This document shows positions 15,094 to 23,679 of a stretch of DNA of 29,616 bases, piece after piece. Under the pieces are notes generated by a model. That model did not search any database, had not been told where the DNA came from, and saw only the letters and a program-made list of their open reading frames with translations. The position numbers and the translations under genes are program-made. Each line of letters starts with the position of its first letter. The first letter of the stretch is position 1. The stretch is from Gemmatimonadales bacterium UBA2982 (GTDB lineage Bacteria; Gemmatimonadota; Gemmatimonadetes; Longimicrobiales; Gaopeijiaceae). The stretch lies in assembly GCA_002347035.1 (NCBI GenBank), contig DEAM01000023.1:2898-32513 (forward strand), read 5' to 3'.

Positions 15094-15747
15094 ATGTACG
15101 TGACAACTCTATTGCGGGTGTCCGCATTCGCACTAGTAGGTCTACTCTGTGCTACGGCAGTGGCAGCGCAGAACCCAGTTCACAATCACATTGGGCACGC
15201 CGCAACTGGTTTCAACGGAACGCCCGAAGGCCAGGGCCTTTTATCGACAGCAATCGCCGAGGCAGCCGTAGCAGCACGGCACGCTGGCCTGGCTGCCCGT
15301 GACCCAAGTGACCTCGATGGAGCTAAAAGACACATGGGCCATGTGATACACGCCCTTGATCCGTCCGTCGTAGAGAGTGGGCCCGGTCTTGGCTACGGCG
15401 TGAAGCAGGGTGCAGAAGGTGCTGCCCGGCACGTCGAGCTCGCAGCTGGAACCGATGGGGCATCCCAGAATGTGACGACCCATTCAAACCATGTCATCAC
15501 GGCTGCGAGAAACGCCGCTGCTAATGTGGACGCTGCCATAGCACTAGCACAGCGGATTCAAGCTTCTAATGACTATGTGCTCGCCGAACCCCTTATCGAG
15601 CAGTTAGCCGCCCTGACCGAAGCGATCGCCTCCGGTACGGACGCAAACGACGATGGCAGAATTGGCTGGCAAGCACCTGAAGGCGGGCTCGCCCAAAGCG
15701 ACCAACACCTGACATTGCTGCAGCGTGGAGAGGGCCTAATCAACTAG
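15094..15747 (+). CDS. Exported His-rich helical protein, unknown function
   Basis: The 217-residue product has a Sec signal peptide (MYVTTLLRVSAFALVGLLCATAVAAQ) and a strong ribosome site (GGAGG, 8 bases before ATG). The mature part is mainly helical and Ala/His-rich: NPVHNHIGHAATGF, IAEAAVAARHAGLAARDPSDLDGAKRHMGHVIHAL, YGVKQGAEGAARHVELA, NVTTHSNHVITAARNAAANVDAAI, and it ends with DANDDGRIGWQAPEGGL and an HLTLLQ segment. Regularly spaced His on helices resembles small metal-binding proteins such as SmbP, and DANDDGRIGW resembles a calcium-binding EF-hand-like loop. Metal binding is inference. The 207-base gap upstream (14887-15093) shows no gene. Confidence 0.82.
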   Translation: MYVTTLLRVSAFALVGLLCATAVAAQNPVHNHIGHAATGFNGTPEGQGLLSTAIAEAAVAARHAGLAARDPSDLDGAKRHMGHVIHALDPSVVESGPGLGYGVKQGAEGAARHVELAAGTDGASQNVTTHSNHVITAARNAAANVDAAIALAQRIQASNDYVLAEPLIEQLAALTEAIASGTDANDDGRIGWQAPEGGLAQSDQHLTLLQRGEGLIN

Positions 15748-15748
15748 T

Positions 15749-15798
15749 CGTTGGAAACACACTCTAGGGGATTGCACACACGTCCCCTAGAGCCAACG
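15749..15798. terminator. Bipartite hairpin terminator between convergent genes
   Basis: CTCTAGGGGA (15762-15771) pairs perfectly with 15783-15792, and the outer CGTTGG (15749-15754) pairs with CCAACG (15793-15798), leaving a 7-base bulge on one side. It lies exactly between the plus gene ending at 15747 and the minus gene ending at 15804, so it probably terminates both. Confidence 0.65.
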
Positions 15799-15803
15799 GC
15801 TTC

Positions 15804-17645
15804 TTAACAAGCCACGCAATTGTGGTTGTTAATCCCGCCTAGGCTTTCGAGTAGGGCAATAGTCTCGGGGAACGGCGTGATCCTCTGGTATGGACCATTA
15901 GCCATGTCCACTGTTGTCTGACCTGCACGACTGACAGCCATCACGTCCGCTCCCTGGTCGACGAGATAGAGTACTGCCTCGTTGTCACCGCGTGATGCAG
16001 CCCAGTGCAGCGGCGTGTACCCATTGGCGTCACGTGCGTTGACATCCGCACCATGTTGCTCAACCAGGTACTGTAGAGCCGGCAGCCAAGCATCTGGAGC
16101 GTGTCGATGGGAAACGGCTGCAAAGCCAGTTCCGTAGGCATGCCCGGTCGCAGCGTGAATCGGATGTATGTCGGCGCCTCCATCTGGCACAATTGGAAGA
16201 CCGGACGGATCAAGCTCTGTGTCCTCTCTATCAAGAAGATCAATCCCACGTCGTGACGGTGGCTTCATGGTGGGAATCGTCGGGTCAGCACCATGCTCCA
16301 CAAGGAGTTTCATAGCCGGTACATCCAGAGCGTAGGCAGCACGCCAGAACGGCGTTGCACCCCTCACATCCACATCCAGTTGAGTGAAAGTGTACTCCAT
16401 GTACCAGAGATGCTTAGCCAAGCGCATGTCCGGCTCCGCTCCTGCTACCAGAAGCGCTTCCATGACCTCCAAGTAGGTCGCGTTCTGCTGATGATAGGCC
16501 TGCTGTTGTGGATATCGTGCCTTAGGCGCCCAAAACGTGTTGAGGGCAGAATACAAGGGTGTTGTCCCTGCATCGCTTGCAACATTTGGGTCGGCGCCTG
16601 CTTCCACCAGCTCAAGGGCAAGATCATATAGTCCGTTGACCGTCGCCATTAAAAGCGGGCTCGTATGGTCGCCAGCACTGACCTGATTTACGTCCGCCCC
16701 AGCATCCAACAATGTCAACACTGTCTCTGTATAACCCTCACGAACGGCGTGTAGCAGGGCCGTCAGACCACCCTGCGCCCCAACCAGACCCGTATAGGAA
16801 TTGTCGTACTCCCCCGGTGGTGCCGTAGGTAGTTGACCGAGATCGAGGTCCGGCTCCAATTGTTCTTCGGGCATAGGCTCAGACTCCGACGCTGACCCAT
16901 CATCCCTGGAGGCATTAGCGGCTCGAACTGCAGCCTGAACCTCCGCCGGTGACGGCTGCCACGATGTGCCTGTTGGTTGGTCACCGCGGAAAGCCTCCAA
17001 GACCTGATCCCTTACGAACCGGGCCGCGCGATCCTCCGCCGATTGGGCAGGGATGTCCAGCACTCTAGTGGTGAGTGCCGCATTCGCTCCCTCTGCAAGC
17101 AACTCCCTGACCACATCTGTACGGCCTGACGAGGCCGCAAACATGAGCGGTGTCTGGCCCCATGCTGACTCTCGAGGGTCGACCGCTGCTCCTGCATCCA
17201 AGAGTACGCTGACTGATTCTACACTACCCGATATAGCTGCCAAGTGAAGAGGAGTTGCACTCCCAGTAGTGGTTACCACTTCCGGGTCTGCACCGGCTTC
17301 GAGCAACAAAGTGATCACATCGGCGCGTCCACCACGAGAAGCAAGGTGAAGCGGAGTGTAGTCACCGAGCCGAGTCACCGGCTGCAGGTCCGCCCCAGCA
17401 TAAAGAAGAATCTGAGCTAGCTCAGGATCCCCATGCTCTGCCGTCCAGTGAAGCGCGGTCATTCCGTCGCCCTGAGCTGCGTTGACGTCTGCTCCACCCT
17501 GGAGAAGCTCCCGCACCTGATCAGTCTCCCCACGCATTGCAGCGTCCGCTACCGGTGACTCCTCCGGAGGTGCTGATATCCATCCCCAGATCACCAGAGA
17601 GCTAAAGAGCGCAGGCCAAACGCTCGCTTGTAGCCTATAGCTCAT
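15804..17645 (-). CDS. Exported ankyrin-repeat protein with C-terminal CxxC tail
   Basis: A 613-residue protein with an N-terminal hydrophobic signal or anchor (WPALFSSLVIWGWISA). About five consecutive ankyrin repeats come first (examples: GMTALHWTAEHGDPELAQIL, YTPLHLASRGGRADVITLLL, ATPLHLAAISGSVESVSVLL, QTPLMFAASSGRTDVVREL). An acidic Pro-rich spacer follows at about residues 235-280, then at least four more repeats ending in YTPLHWAASRGDNEAVLYL. The last residues are NNHNCVAC. Ankyrin repeats bind proteins; the partner is probably one of the two proteins encoded upstream. Its ATG overlaps the DUF1552 stop by four bases (17645-17642), so the genes are translationally coupled. Confidence 0.95.
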   Translation of the reverse strand: MSYRLQASVWPALFSSLVIWGWISAPPEESPVADAAMRGETDQVRELLQGGADVNAAQGDGMTALHWTAEHGDPELAQILLYAGADLQPVTRLGDYTPLHLASRGGRADVITLLLEAGADPEVVTTTGSATPLHLAAISGSVESVSVLLDAGAAVDPRESAWGQTPLMFAASSGRTDVVRELLAEGANAALTTRVLDIPAQSAEDRAARFVRDQVLEAFRGDQPTGTSWQPSPAEVQAAVRAANASRDDGSASESEPMPEEQLEPDLDLGQLPTAPPGEYDNSYTGLVGAQGGLTALLHAVREGYTETVLTLLDAGADVNQVSAGDHTSPLLMATVNGLYDLALELVEAGADPNVASDAGTTPLYSALNTFWAPKARYPQQQAYHQQNATYLEVMEALLVAGAEPDMRLAKHLWYMEYTFTQLDVDVRGATPFWRAAYALDVPAMKLLVEHGADPTIPTMKPPSRRGIDLLDREDTELDPSGLPIVPDGGADIHPIHAATGHAYGTGFAAVSHRHAPDAWLPALQYLVEQHGADVNARDANGYTPLHWAASRGDNEAVLYLVDQGADVMAVSRAGQTTVDMANGPYQRITPFPETIALLESLGGINNHNCVAC

Positions 17646-19036
17646 ACCTTGCGCCCCAAACCCAGCTCACTAGTGCTATCACCGAACGAAGTCATATCGT
17701 CATGGCCTAACCGGTGCAGCAGGCCCAACATGGCGTTCGACATGGGCGTCCCATCAGGTGCCTTGAGGTGAAGATTCCCCTCCAAGCGGCCGTTTGCCCC
17801 ACCAAGCACGATAAGCGGATTCCGACGGTGGTTGTGCAAGTTCGGGTCTCCCATCGGAGATCCGTAGATAATCATCGTTTTGTCCAACATGTGCGTATCG
17901 CCTTCTTGGATACTTTTGAGCTTCTCGAGGAAGTACGGCAGCATGCTTACGTGATAACGATTAATTAGGTGGAAATCCTGGATCGCCGACTCACGACCGC
18001 CGTGATGTGATGCTGGGTGGAACGGACGATCCGTGCCGCTCTCTGGGAAGACGCGAGCAGATGAATCACGACTCATCTTAAACGAGAAGACCCGCGTCAC
18101 ATCGGAGGCAAAGGCAAGCGCCTGGACGTCCCACATGAGCTTCATGTGCTCCTCAAATAAGTCCGGCACCCCCGCGGGTGCTTCAGGCAGTTCACGCTCC
18201 TGACCCGAAAGGTTGCGTGCTTCAACGGTTTGGATGCGCCGCTCAAGCTCACGCACGTCCTGTAGATAGCGATCGAGGCGCTCACGGTCATTCGGGCCCA
18301 GCTCTCGCTCGAGTTGGGCAATACGGCCAGTTACCCAGTCTAGGATACTCCCGCTCGTACGACGTCGGAACTCACGCTCTGCTTTCGTGCCGCCGACACC
18401 GAATAGCTGTTCAAACGCCACCCTTGGGTCTCTGATGACCGGAAGTGGCTCCGTGGGTGAGGCCCAGCTAATCGAGTCAGTGTAGACGCATGTGTAACCG
18501 TACGCACAACCTCCAGACTGGTTGATGTTCTCAATACACAGTTGCATAGATGGGATCGGTGTATCCTGACCGAACCGATGCGCATGTATCTGGTCGAGCG
18601 ACGTGCCCGCATAAACGTCAGAGCCTTCTGTCTGCTTGGGGTGTGACTGCGTCAAAAAGACTGCGCTGGAGCGGAAGTGATCCCCACCAATCTCTTTGGC
18701 AGTGAATGGCTCAGCCATTCGCACATCCGTGTTACTTATGATCGTTAGATATTCACGCCACGGATCGAGGGGCAGCAGGGCGCTGGGTGTAAGATCAAAC
18801 TCATGCCCAACCGCAGCCGGTGCCCAGAGGTTCTGGGTAGCCCCCCACTCATTACTACCGGCCGCCCCGTGAACCATCTCGATCGCAACCAACCGCGTTG
18901 GGTCAGCACGCCTCGCCATCGAAGCACCTAAGCGCCCCGCAGGCACCATCGCCTCAAGAAGCGGCAGGGCTACGGTCGCACCCATTCCTTTGAGAAACGT
19001 GCGACGCTCTAAGTGCTTTCCAGTGATAAACTCCAT
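17642..19036 (-). CDS. DUF1552 protein, Tat-exported
   Basis: A 464-residue protein with a twin-arginine signal (LERRTFLKGMGATVALPLLEAM). The body matches DUF1552: MVHGAAGSNEWGATQNLWAP, LTIISNTDVRMAEPFTAKEIGGDHFRSSAVFLT, GTSLDQIHAHRFG, and near the end RPFHPASHHGGRESAIQDFHLINRYHVSMLPYFLEKL, MIIYGSPMGDPNLHNHRRNPLIVLGG. This last part resembles the alkaline-phosphatase-like DUF1501/1552 proteins of Planctomycetes. DUF1552 genes are habitually next to DUF1592-type genes, as here (15 bases downstream). Function unknown; Tat export suggests a cofactor bound before secretion. Confidence 0.95.
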   Translation of the reverse strand: MEFITGKHLERRTFLKGMGATVALPLLEAMVPAGRLGASMARRADPTRLVAIEMVHGAAGSNEWGATQNLWAPAAVGHEFDLTPSALLPLDPWREYLTIISNTDVRMAEPFTAKEIGGDHFRSSAVFLTQSHPKQTEGSDVYAGTSLDQIHAHRFGQDTPIPSMQLCIENINQSGGCAYGYTCVYTDSISWASPTEPLPVIRDPRVAFEQLFGVGGTKAEREFRRRTSGSILDWVTGRIAQLERELGPNDRERLDRYLQDVRELERRIQTVEARNLSGQERELPEAPAGVPDLFEEHMKLMWDVQALAFASDVTRVFSFKMSRDSSARVFPESGTDRPFHPASHHGGRESAIQDFHLINRYHVSMLPYFLEKLKSIQEGDTHMLDKTMIIYGSPMGDPNLHNHRRNPLIVLGGANGRLEGNLHLKAPDGTPMSNAMLGLLHRLGHDDMTSFGDSTSELGLGRKV

Positions 19037-19051
19037 GTCTCTCGGTCTCCT

Positions 19052-21484
19052 CTAGTCGGACGCCGCGTCAGCCACAGCACCTGCCCTCTGCATCCGGAAC
19101 GCGTCGCTCTTGACCACGCCTAGAATGAAGGCTGACATCTGATAGTCGTTTTTTTCTGCTTCTCGCACGATTGAACGGATTGTCGTCTGATCATAGAACT
19201 CCACCCGGCGACCAAGCGCGTAGGCCATCAAGTTCTGCGCAAAAGTCCGGACAAGTGGGATCGGCCGCTTCAGTAAAGCGCTCTGTAATTCAATCGGGCT
19301 CGAGATAATTGTTCCATCGTAGAGCTCACCCTGTGAATCCACAGGGATGCCATTTTCTCGCAAACGCCACTGACCTGTCACGTCATAGGTCTCGAGCGCC
19401 AGCCCAATCGGATCCATGAATCTGTGGCATGAATTGCAACTAGGGTTCGACCGATGGACCTCCATCCGTTCCCGTGTTGTCAGGACGCGTCCTTCGACCG
19501 AAGTCGCAGTCTCATCTAAGTCTGGGATATTCGGAGGTGGAGGTGGAGGTGGAGTGCCCAGCATCACTTCCATCACCCACTTGCCACGCAGCACGGGTGA
19601 AGTGCGACCTGCATGAGACGTAAGGGTGAGAATACTTCCGTGACCAAATAAACCGCGCCGCCGTTCATCCGGATACTGGACCTTTCTAAACTCCTCACCT
19701 CTTACACCCTCAACACCATAGTGCCGCGCAAGCCGCTCGTTCAGGAAAGTGTAGTCCGCGGAGTAAAGATCGAAGAGGCTCGCGTCTTCACGGACCAAGT
19801 CGCCGAAAAAAAGCTCGGTCTCGCTCCTCATCGCGTCCGACAACTGCTGGTGAAAGTCCGGGAAAAGGAGCCGGTCAGGATGCACCTGTTCCAGATCATC
19901 TAGCCTCAGCCACTGCGCCGCAAAGCGGGTCGCTAAAGCGTCAGACCTCGGATCGACAAGCATCCTCCTGACCTGGCCCTCAAGCACTGCCTCCTCCGAC
20001 AACTCTCCCTGGGTCGCAAGTGCTAGAAGCTCACGGTCGGGCGGTCCTCCCCACAAGAAGAAGGAAAGCCTGGAGGCTAGGTCTACATCATTGATTTCAT
20101 AGTTCGTGCCGATCTGAACGCCTTCCGGAGCCTCTTCGAAGCGGAAAACAAAGTCCGGACTCGCCAGCAAAGCCTCTAGTGCGGTCCTGACTCCGACCTC
20201 AAAGCCCCCTTCATCAGATCCGTATTCGTAGAAGTCCATCAAGGCCGACAGGTCATCGTCCGTCAGTGGTCGGCGGAAAGCCTGTGATCCTAGTCTATTG
20301 ATGATAGACTGAGCGCAGGTGCGCTCTTCGGAAGCGGCTGTCGGGCGGCAACTAAAGACCCTCTCCCTGGTAGGCGTCTGTGACACGCCAGTCACGTTCG
20401 TTGGCCCCGCTACCACGAGATCCTTCAAATGCGCTGGAGACGTAACCCCATAGCCCCTAACGCCGATTTGTCGATCGGAGAGCGACCAATCATGAGGCGA
20501 AAGAAGGTCTTCCATTGGACCTTCATGCTGCTTGAGGAACGCCGCAGTAACCCGTCGGGGCCCAGCCCGAACGAAGATTGGCTCGGTGCGCATGTTCACA
20601 CCGTTGGGGTCAGCGACGTTCATCCACGTGTCTACGTCGATCAAAGAGACCCGTTCACCGTCGATGGACACCTCGAGTTGCTCTCGCGGGATGGTGCCGC
20701 CGTAGTACTCCCCTGTCGTCGTATGCTCCAAGGCAAGCCGGAACTCATATTCGCCGTCGGCTACGAAGTTATGGATGATCGAGATACCTCCTCGAGTCCC
20801 ATACGGTGCACCCTCAGCACGCTCCCACTGCGTTGTGTAGCCGGAATTTGTGTACGTCGAGGAACTAGCGGCCGCATCGCGGTCTCCGACTGCCAGACGG
20901 CTTACTACGGCTGCTGCATTTAGGTAAGCATCCAACAGTGTCGGCGAGAGCAGCTGTACGTCAGCGATGTTATCAAAGTTCGCACTCTTGGTGTCGAGTG
21001 GGAGGAATTGACTCCCGTCGATATCCAGGCCAAGCAAGTCCTCTATGGATCGCTCGTACTCGATCTGGTTCAGGCGCTGAAACGTGCGACCGCCTGGGTT
21101 GGGATCGCGAACCGCGGCGGCATCGATACGTTCTTCGAGAGAAGCTGCAAGGACTTGCAAGGCGTCTCCACTAGGACGACGTACTCCCGGTGGGGGCATC
21201 ATCCCAGCACGAAGCTTTACAATCATAGCTTCGGCCAAAGCGCCGTTGTCCTCCGGGCGCTCCGCATTGAAGCCTTCTAGCGACATGTTACCTCGAAGCC
21301 GCCGGTCATTGTGACAACCAACGCAGTATTGCTGCACCAAGTCATTGTCGCTTAATAGAGCGTCTTTATTATTTGATGCAGTGAAATGCGGAGTAAAGTC
21401 GCTACCGTCATGCGGTAACGCCGCGTCATCCGTGGCGGCAAGAAGCACCCCGAGCGCAGCAAATATTCCGGTTAAAGTTTTCAC
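19052..21484 (-). CDS. DUF1592/DUF1588/DUF1585 multidomain protein with two haem c motifs
   Basis: An 810-residue exported protein. Order: signal peptide; a cytochrome-c-like segment with YCVGCHN (C54, C57, H58); DUF1587 (FQRLNQIEYERSIEDLLGLD); a beta-rich insert (about 205-315); DUF1595 (INRLGSQAFRRPLTDDDLS); DUF1592 (LASRLSFFLWGGPPDREL); DUF1588 (RRGLFGHGSILTLTSHAGRTS, with a run of seven Pro after GT); DUF1585 with SCNSCHRFMDPIGLALE, a second CxxCH. This is the architecture of Planctomycete-type cytochrome proteins paired with DUF1552. Role unknown; electron transfer linked to polymer or organic matter oxidation is often guessed. The frame starts with GTG at 21484 and lacks a strong ribosome site, 31 bases after the fmdB stop. 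Confidence 0.94.
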   Translation of the reverse strand: MKTLTGIFAALGVLLAATDDAALPHDGSDFTPHFTASNNKDALLSDNDLVQQYCVGCHNDRRLRGNMSLEGFNAERPEDNGALAEAMIVKLRAGMMPPPGVRRPSGDALQVLAASLEERIDAAAVRDPNPGGRTFQRLNQIEYERSIEDLLGLDIDGSQFLPLDTKSANFDNIADVQLLSPTLLDAYLNAAAVVSRLAVGDRDAAASSSTYTNSGYTTQWERAEGAPYGTRGGISIIHNFVADGEYEFRLALEHTTTGEYYGGTIPREQLEVSIDGERVSLIDVDTWMNVADPNGVNMRTEPIFVRAGPRRVTAAFLKQHEGPMEDLLSPHDWSLSDRQIGVRGYGVTSPAHLKDLVVAGPTNVTGVSQTPTRERVFSCRPTAASEERTCAQSIINRLGSQAFRRPLTDDDLSALMDFYEYGSDEGGFEVGVRTALEALLASPDFVFRFEEAPEGVQIGTNYEINDVDLASRLSFFLWGGPPDRELLALATQGELSEEAVLEGQVRRMLVDPRSDALATRFAAQWLRLDDLEQVHPDRLLFPDFHQQLSDAMRSETELFFGDLVREDASLFDLYSADYTFLNERLARHYGVEGVRGEEFRKVQYPDERRRGLFGHGSILTLTSHAGRTSPVLRGKWVMEVMLGTPPPPPPPNIPDLDETATSVEGRVLTTRERMEVHRSNPSCNSCHRFMDPIGLALETYDVTGQWRLRENGIPVDSQGELYDGTIISSPIELQSALLKRPIPLVRTFAQNLMAYALGRRVEFYDQTTIRSIVREAEKNDYQMSAFILGVVKSDAFRMQRAGAVADAASD

Positions 21485-21515
21485 AAGCTCAATATACGAG
21501 GGTACGGGTTGTGCG

Positions 21516-21764
21516 TCAGTGGTCGTCGTGGTTTAGTTCGTACTGACGCTGTGTGTATACATTCTCTGCAGCCTGCTTTCGGTCTCGCGCCTTTGCTGCA
21601 CGCATTGCTAGGCCGTGCGTACTTTCAGACTGCACGGAGGGGATTGAGATTGCCCGTTCCAGTTGATTACTGTCACAAGACGGACAGACAGGCTCTTCTG
21701 AGCCTCGGACAAGTGCCTCAAAGGAGGCACTGCAGGCTTTGCAAGAGTATTCGTAGATTGGTAT
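21516..21764 (-). CDS. FmdB-family zinc-ribbon protein, start codon ATA (non-standard)
   Basis: The minus-strand frame from 21764 reads IPIYEYSCKACSASFEALV, then EEPVCPSC, an ERAISIPSVQSES linker and a basic C-terminus (AMRAAKARDRKQAAENVY) ending NHDDH and TGA, 82 residues. MPIYEY...CxxC...CPxC is the hallmark of FmdB-type regulators; here Cys are at 8, 11, 27 and 30. The codon where ATG belongs is ATA, and no ATG, GTG or TTG lies in frame for at least 13 codons upstream. Either translation begins at ATA or a nearby ATC, or the start has been lost recently, or the base is a sequencing error. It precedes the DUF1592 operon and its first codon overlaps the divergent gene's ATG. A hairpin, AGTGCCTC/GAGGCACT (21712-21731), lies inside the coding region. 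Confidence 0.8.
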   Translation of the reverse strand: MPIYEYSCKACSASFEALVRGSEEPVCPSCDSNQLERAISIPSVQSESTHGLAMRAAKARDRKQAAENVYTQRQYELNHDDH

Positions 21765-22203
21765 GATGAAATCACTTATGAGAGAATCAACACTGTCACA
21801 TCCAGACTACACTAAAGCACGGGGCAGGCGCAACGCCCTAGGTGCTTTGTTCTCCTTAGCACTTCTGCTTGTTGCAGCTAACCCTCTCAGTCTTGTTGCA
21901 CAGCAGCAGGCGCCAACGCTAGATCGCGCGGAACTCATGGTTTTCGCTCGTGCTCATATCGCAATGAATGAAGCGAGAGATGAGTTCCATGCCGAAATGG
22001 GAAGTACCCATGAAGAGCAAGCCCGTGCCCGTGCGCGCGCCGCTTTTGAGGAGAAAGTGGTGTCGATCTTTTCTGAGCATGAGCTAGCCCAGGACGACTA
22101 CGAACGGATAGTGCTTATCGTCAGCCTTGATGCGACGGTTCGGGAGCTCTTGGAAGAGATCATGACAGAGTTGGCCACACAATCCCCTGCCAACGATGGC
22201 TAG
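21763..22203 (+). CDS. DUF4168-like exported protein
   Basis: Up to 146 residues, with candidate ATGs at 21763, 21766 and 21778. None has a ribosome site; the last avoids overlap with the divergent fmdB frame. A charged N-terminal stretch (KARGRR) precedes the hydrophobic core (LGALFSLALLLVAANPLSLVAQ), giving a signal peptide with likely cleavage after AQ. The mature part is one helical domain: ELMVFARAHIAMNEARDEFHAEM, EEQARARARAAFEEKVVSIFSEHELAQDDYERIVLIVSLDATVRELLEEI. This resembles DUF4168 (helical, exported, unknown function) but the match is by eye. Confidence 0.72.
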   Translation: MMKSLMRESTLSHPDYTKARGRRNALGALFSLALLLVAANPLSLVAQQQAPTLDRAELMVFARAHIAMNEARDEFHAEMGSTHEEQARARARAAFEEKVVSIFSEHELAQDDYERIVLIVSLDATVRELLEEIMTELATQSPANDG

Positions 22204-22291
22204 TCTTCACTGACAGTCACCATTGCCCTCTTGCGGCGTTAGCTAGCTCAGCGCCCTTTTTACGATGGACTCCAGCCAGGAGAGAATGACT

Positions 22292-23557
22292 ATGACCCCG
22301 CTGCGCTCCTTCGCCACTCTTTTGCTATCAGCTCTGGTTACTAGCTGCGCGACTCAGCAAACCAGCACCGCAGTTGCTTACACGGGAGCCACCGTATGGG
22401 ACGGTACAGGAGCTGCCGCAGTCATGAACGCGACTATCCTTGTTGACGGGGGTAGGATTCTCGACATCGGTGCGGATGTAGATGTCCCGGGTGGCGCGAC
22501 AGAGATCGACCTATCCGGCAAGTATGTGATTCCTGGACTGATTGAGGCTCACGGGCACGTAACCGGCGCCTGGGCCCCGGAAAGTGTGACGGACCCACAG
22601 GACCGGATACGTGGGGACCTGGAACTCTACGCTCGCTACGGCGTGACGATGGTCAACAGCCTGGGGGACGGCCCAGACTTGATCGCCGTCCGGGATGCGG
22701 CGTCACCCACCGCTGGCCATGCTCGAGTAATGGGCTCTGGCGCAGTGATTGCTGGGGACGATCCTGCCCAGGCACGAGCTGATGCACTCGCAAACGCCGA
22801 CATGGGCGCAGATTTCCTCAAGCTCCGCGTCGATGACAATCTCGGCGCTGGCCGCAAGATGGCTTGGGAGGCGGTGGACGCCGTGATGCAGGTCGGCCGA
22901 GAGCGTAACATTCCCGTAGCAACACACCTCTACTACCTGGAAGACGCAAAACGTCTGATTGACATGGGCACAGGCATGCTCGCCCACTCTGTTCGGGACG
23001 TAGAGGTCGACCAGGAGTTGATCGCCGCTCTCCGTGAAAGCGGGATCTGCTACGTACCAACCTTGGTTCGCGAGGTCAGCACTTTCATCTATCGGGACCG
23101 ACCTGATTGGTTTGACGACCCCTTCTTCCTCCGTCACGCGAGCAGCTCAGAGATGGAGCGCGCGTCCCAACCTGACTTCATGGAGCGGAACCGTAGCACA
23201 TCTGCGGAGGCCTACCGTATGGGACTCCCACAGGCACAGCAGAACGTAAAAATTCTTCACGATGCTGAGATTCCTATCGCCATGGGTACGGATGCTGGCC
23301 CTGCCGCTCGTTTCCCTGGTTTCTTCGAACACGAGGAGCTTGTATTGATGGCTGAGGCAGGCTTGACTCCTGAGGAAATCCTCATGAGCGCTACAAGCGT
23401 CGCGGCCGGATGCCTCATGCAGGACGACATCGGGACGCTCCAAACAGGTAAGTGGGCTGACTTCTTGGTAATGGGAGAGAACCCTCTCGAAGACATACTC
23501 GCAACTCGGTCGCTAGAACGCGTCTTCATCGGTGGAACCGAGGTCGCGGTCGAATAG
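22292..23557 (+). CDS. Amidohydrolase-family lipoprotein (imidazolonepropionase/prolidase-like)
   Basis: The ATG at 22292 is preferred (AGGAG nine bases upstream) over 22265 and 22286 and gives 421 residues with a lipoprotein signal (MTPLRSFATLLLSALVTSC). The amidohydrolase fold shows the composite N-terminal beta-domain (GATVWDGTGAAAVMNATILVD), the HxH metal pair in GLIEAHGHV, the bridging Lys in DFLKLRV, His in VATHLYY and LAHSVRD, and the last metal ligand in MGTDAGPAARFPGF. The C-terminal ATSVAAGCLMQDDIGTLQTGKWADFLVMGENP is typical. Relatives hydrolyse dipeptides or cyclic amides; the substrate here is unknown and the enzyme acts outside the cytoplasm. Confidence 0.94.
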   Translation: MTPLRSFATLLLSALVTSCATQQTSTAVAYTGATVWDGTGAAAVMNATILVDGGRILDIGADVDVPGGATEIDLSGKYVIPGLIEAHGHVTGAWAPESVTDPQDRIRGDLELYARYGVTMVNSLGDGPDLIAVRDAASPTAGHARVMGSGAVIAGDDPAQARADALANADMGADFLKLRVDDNLGAGRKMAWEAVDAVMQVGRERNIPVATHLYYLEDAKRLIDMGTGMLAHSVRDVEVDQELIAALRESGICYVPTLVREVSTFIYRDRPDWFDDPFFLRHASSSEMERASQPDFMERNRSTSAEAYRMGLPQAQQNVKILHDAEIPIAMGTDAGPAARFPGFFEHEELVLMAEAGLTPEEILMSATSVAAGCLMQDDIGTLQTGKWADFLVMGENPLEDILATRSLERVFIGGTEVAVE

Positions 23558-23582
23558 CATAACGTCCAGGCATACTGCTCGA

Positions 23583-23618
23583 GCCCCAGTTGACTAGACG
23601 GTGTCAGTCGACCGGGGC
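23583..23618 (+). terminator. Hairpin between the amidohydrolase and aquaporin genes
   Basis: GCCCC-A-GTTGACT (23583-23595) pairs with AGTCGAC-C-GGGGC (23606-23618), with one mismatch and one G-T pair, around a 10-base loop. No T-tract follows. It probably marks the end of the amidohydrolase transcript. Confidence 0.35.
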
Positions 23619-23679
23619 CGCCTCGTCATCAACCTGAGGCTACCTCAGTCCGATTTCATTGCTGCTAAAAGGAGTCTCC

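Noticed and set aside
19521..19560. GGTGGA-type triplet repeat
   Set aside because: It encodes the poly-proline run typical of the DUF1588 part of this family, so it is not a separate repeat element.
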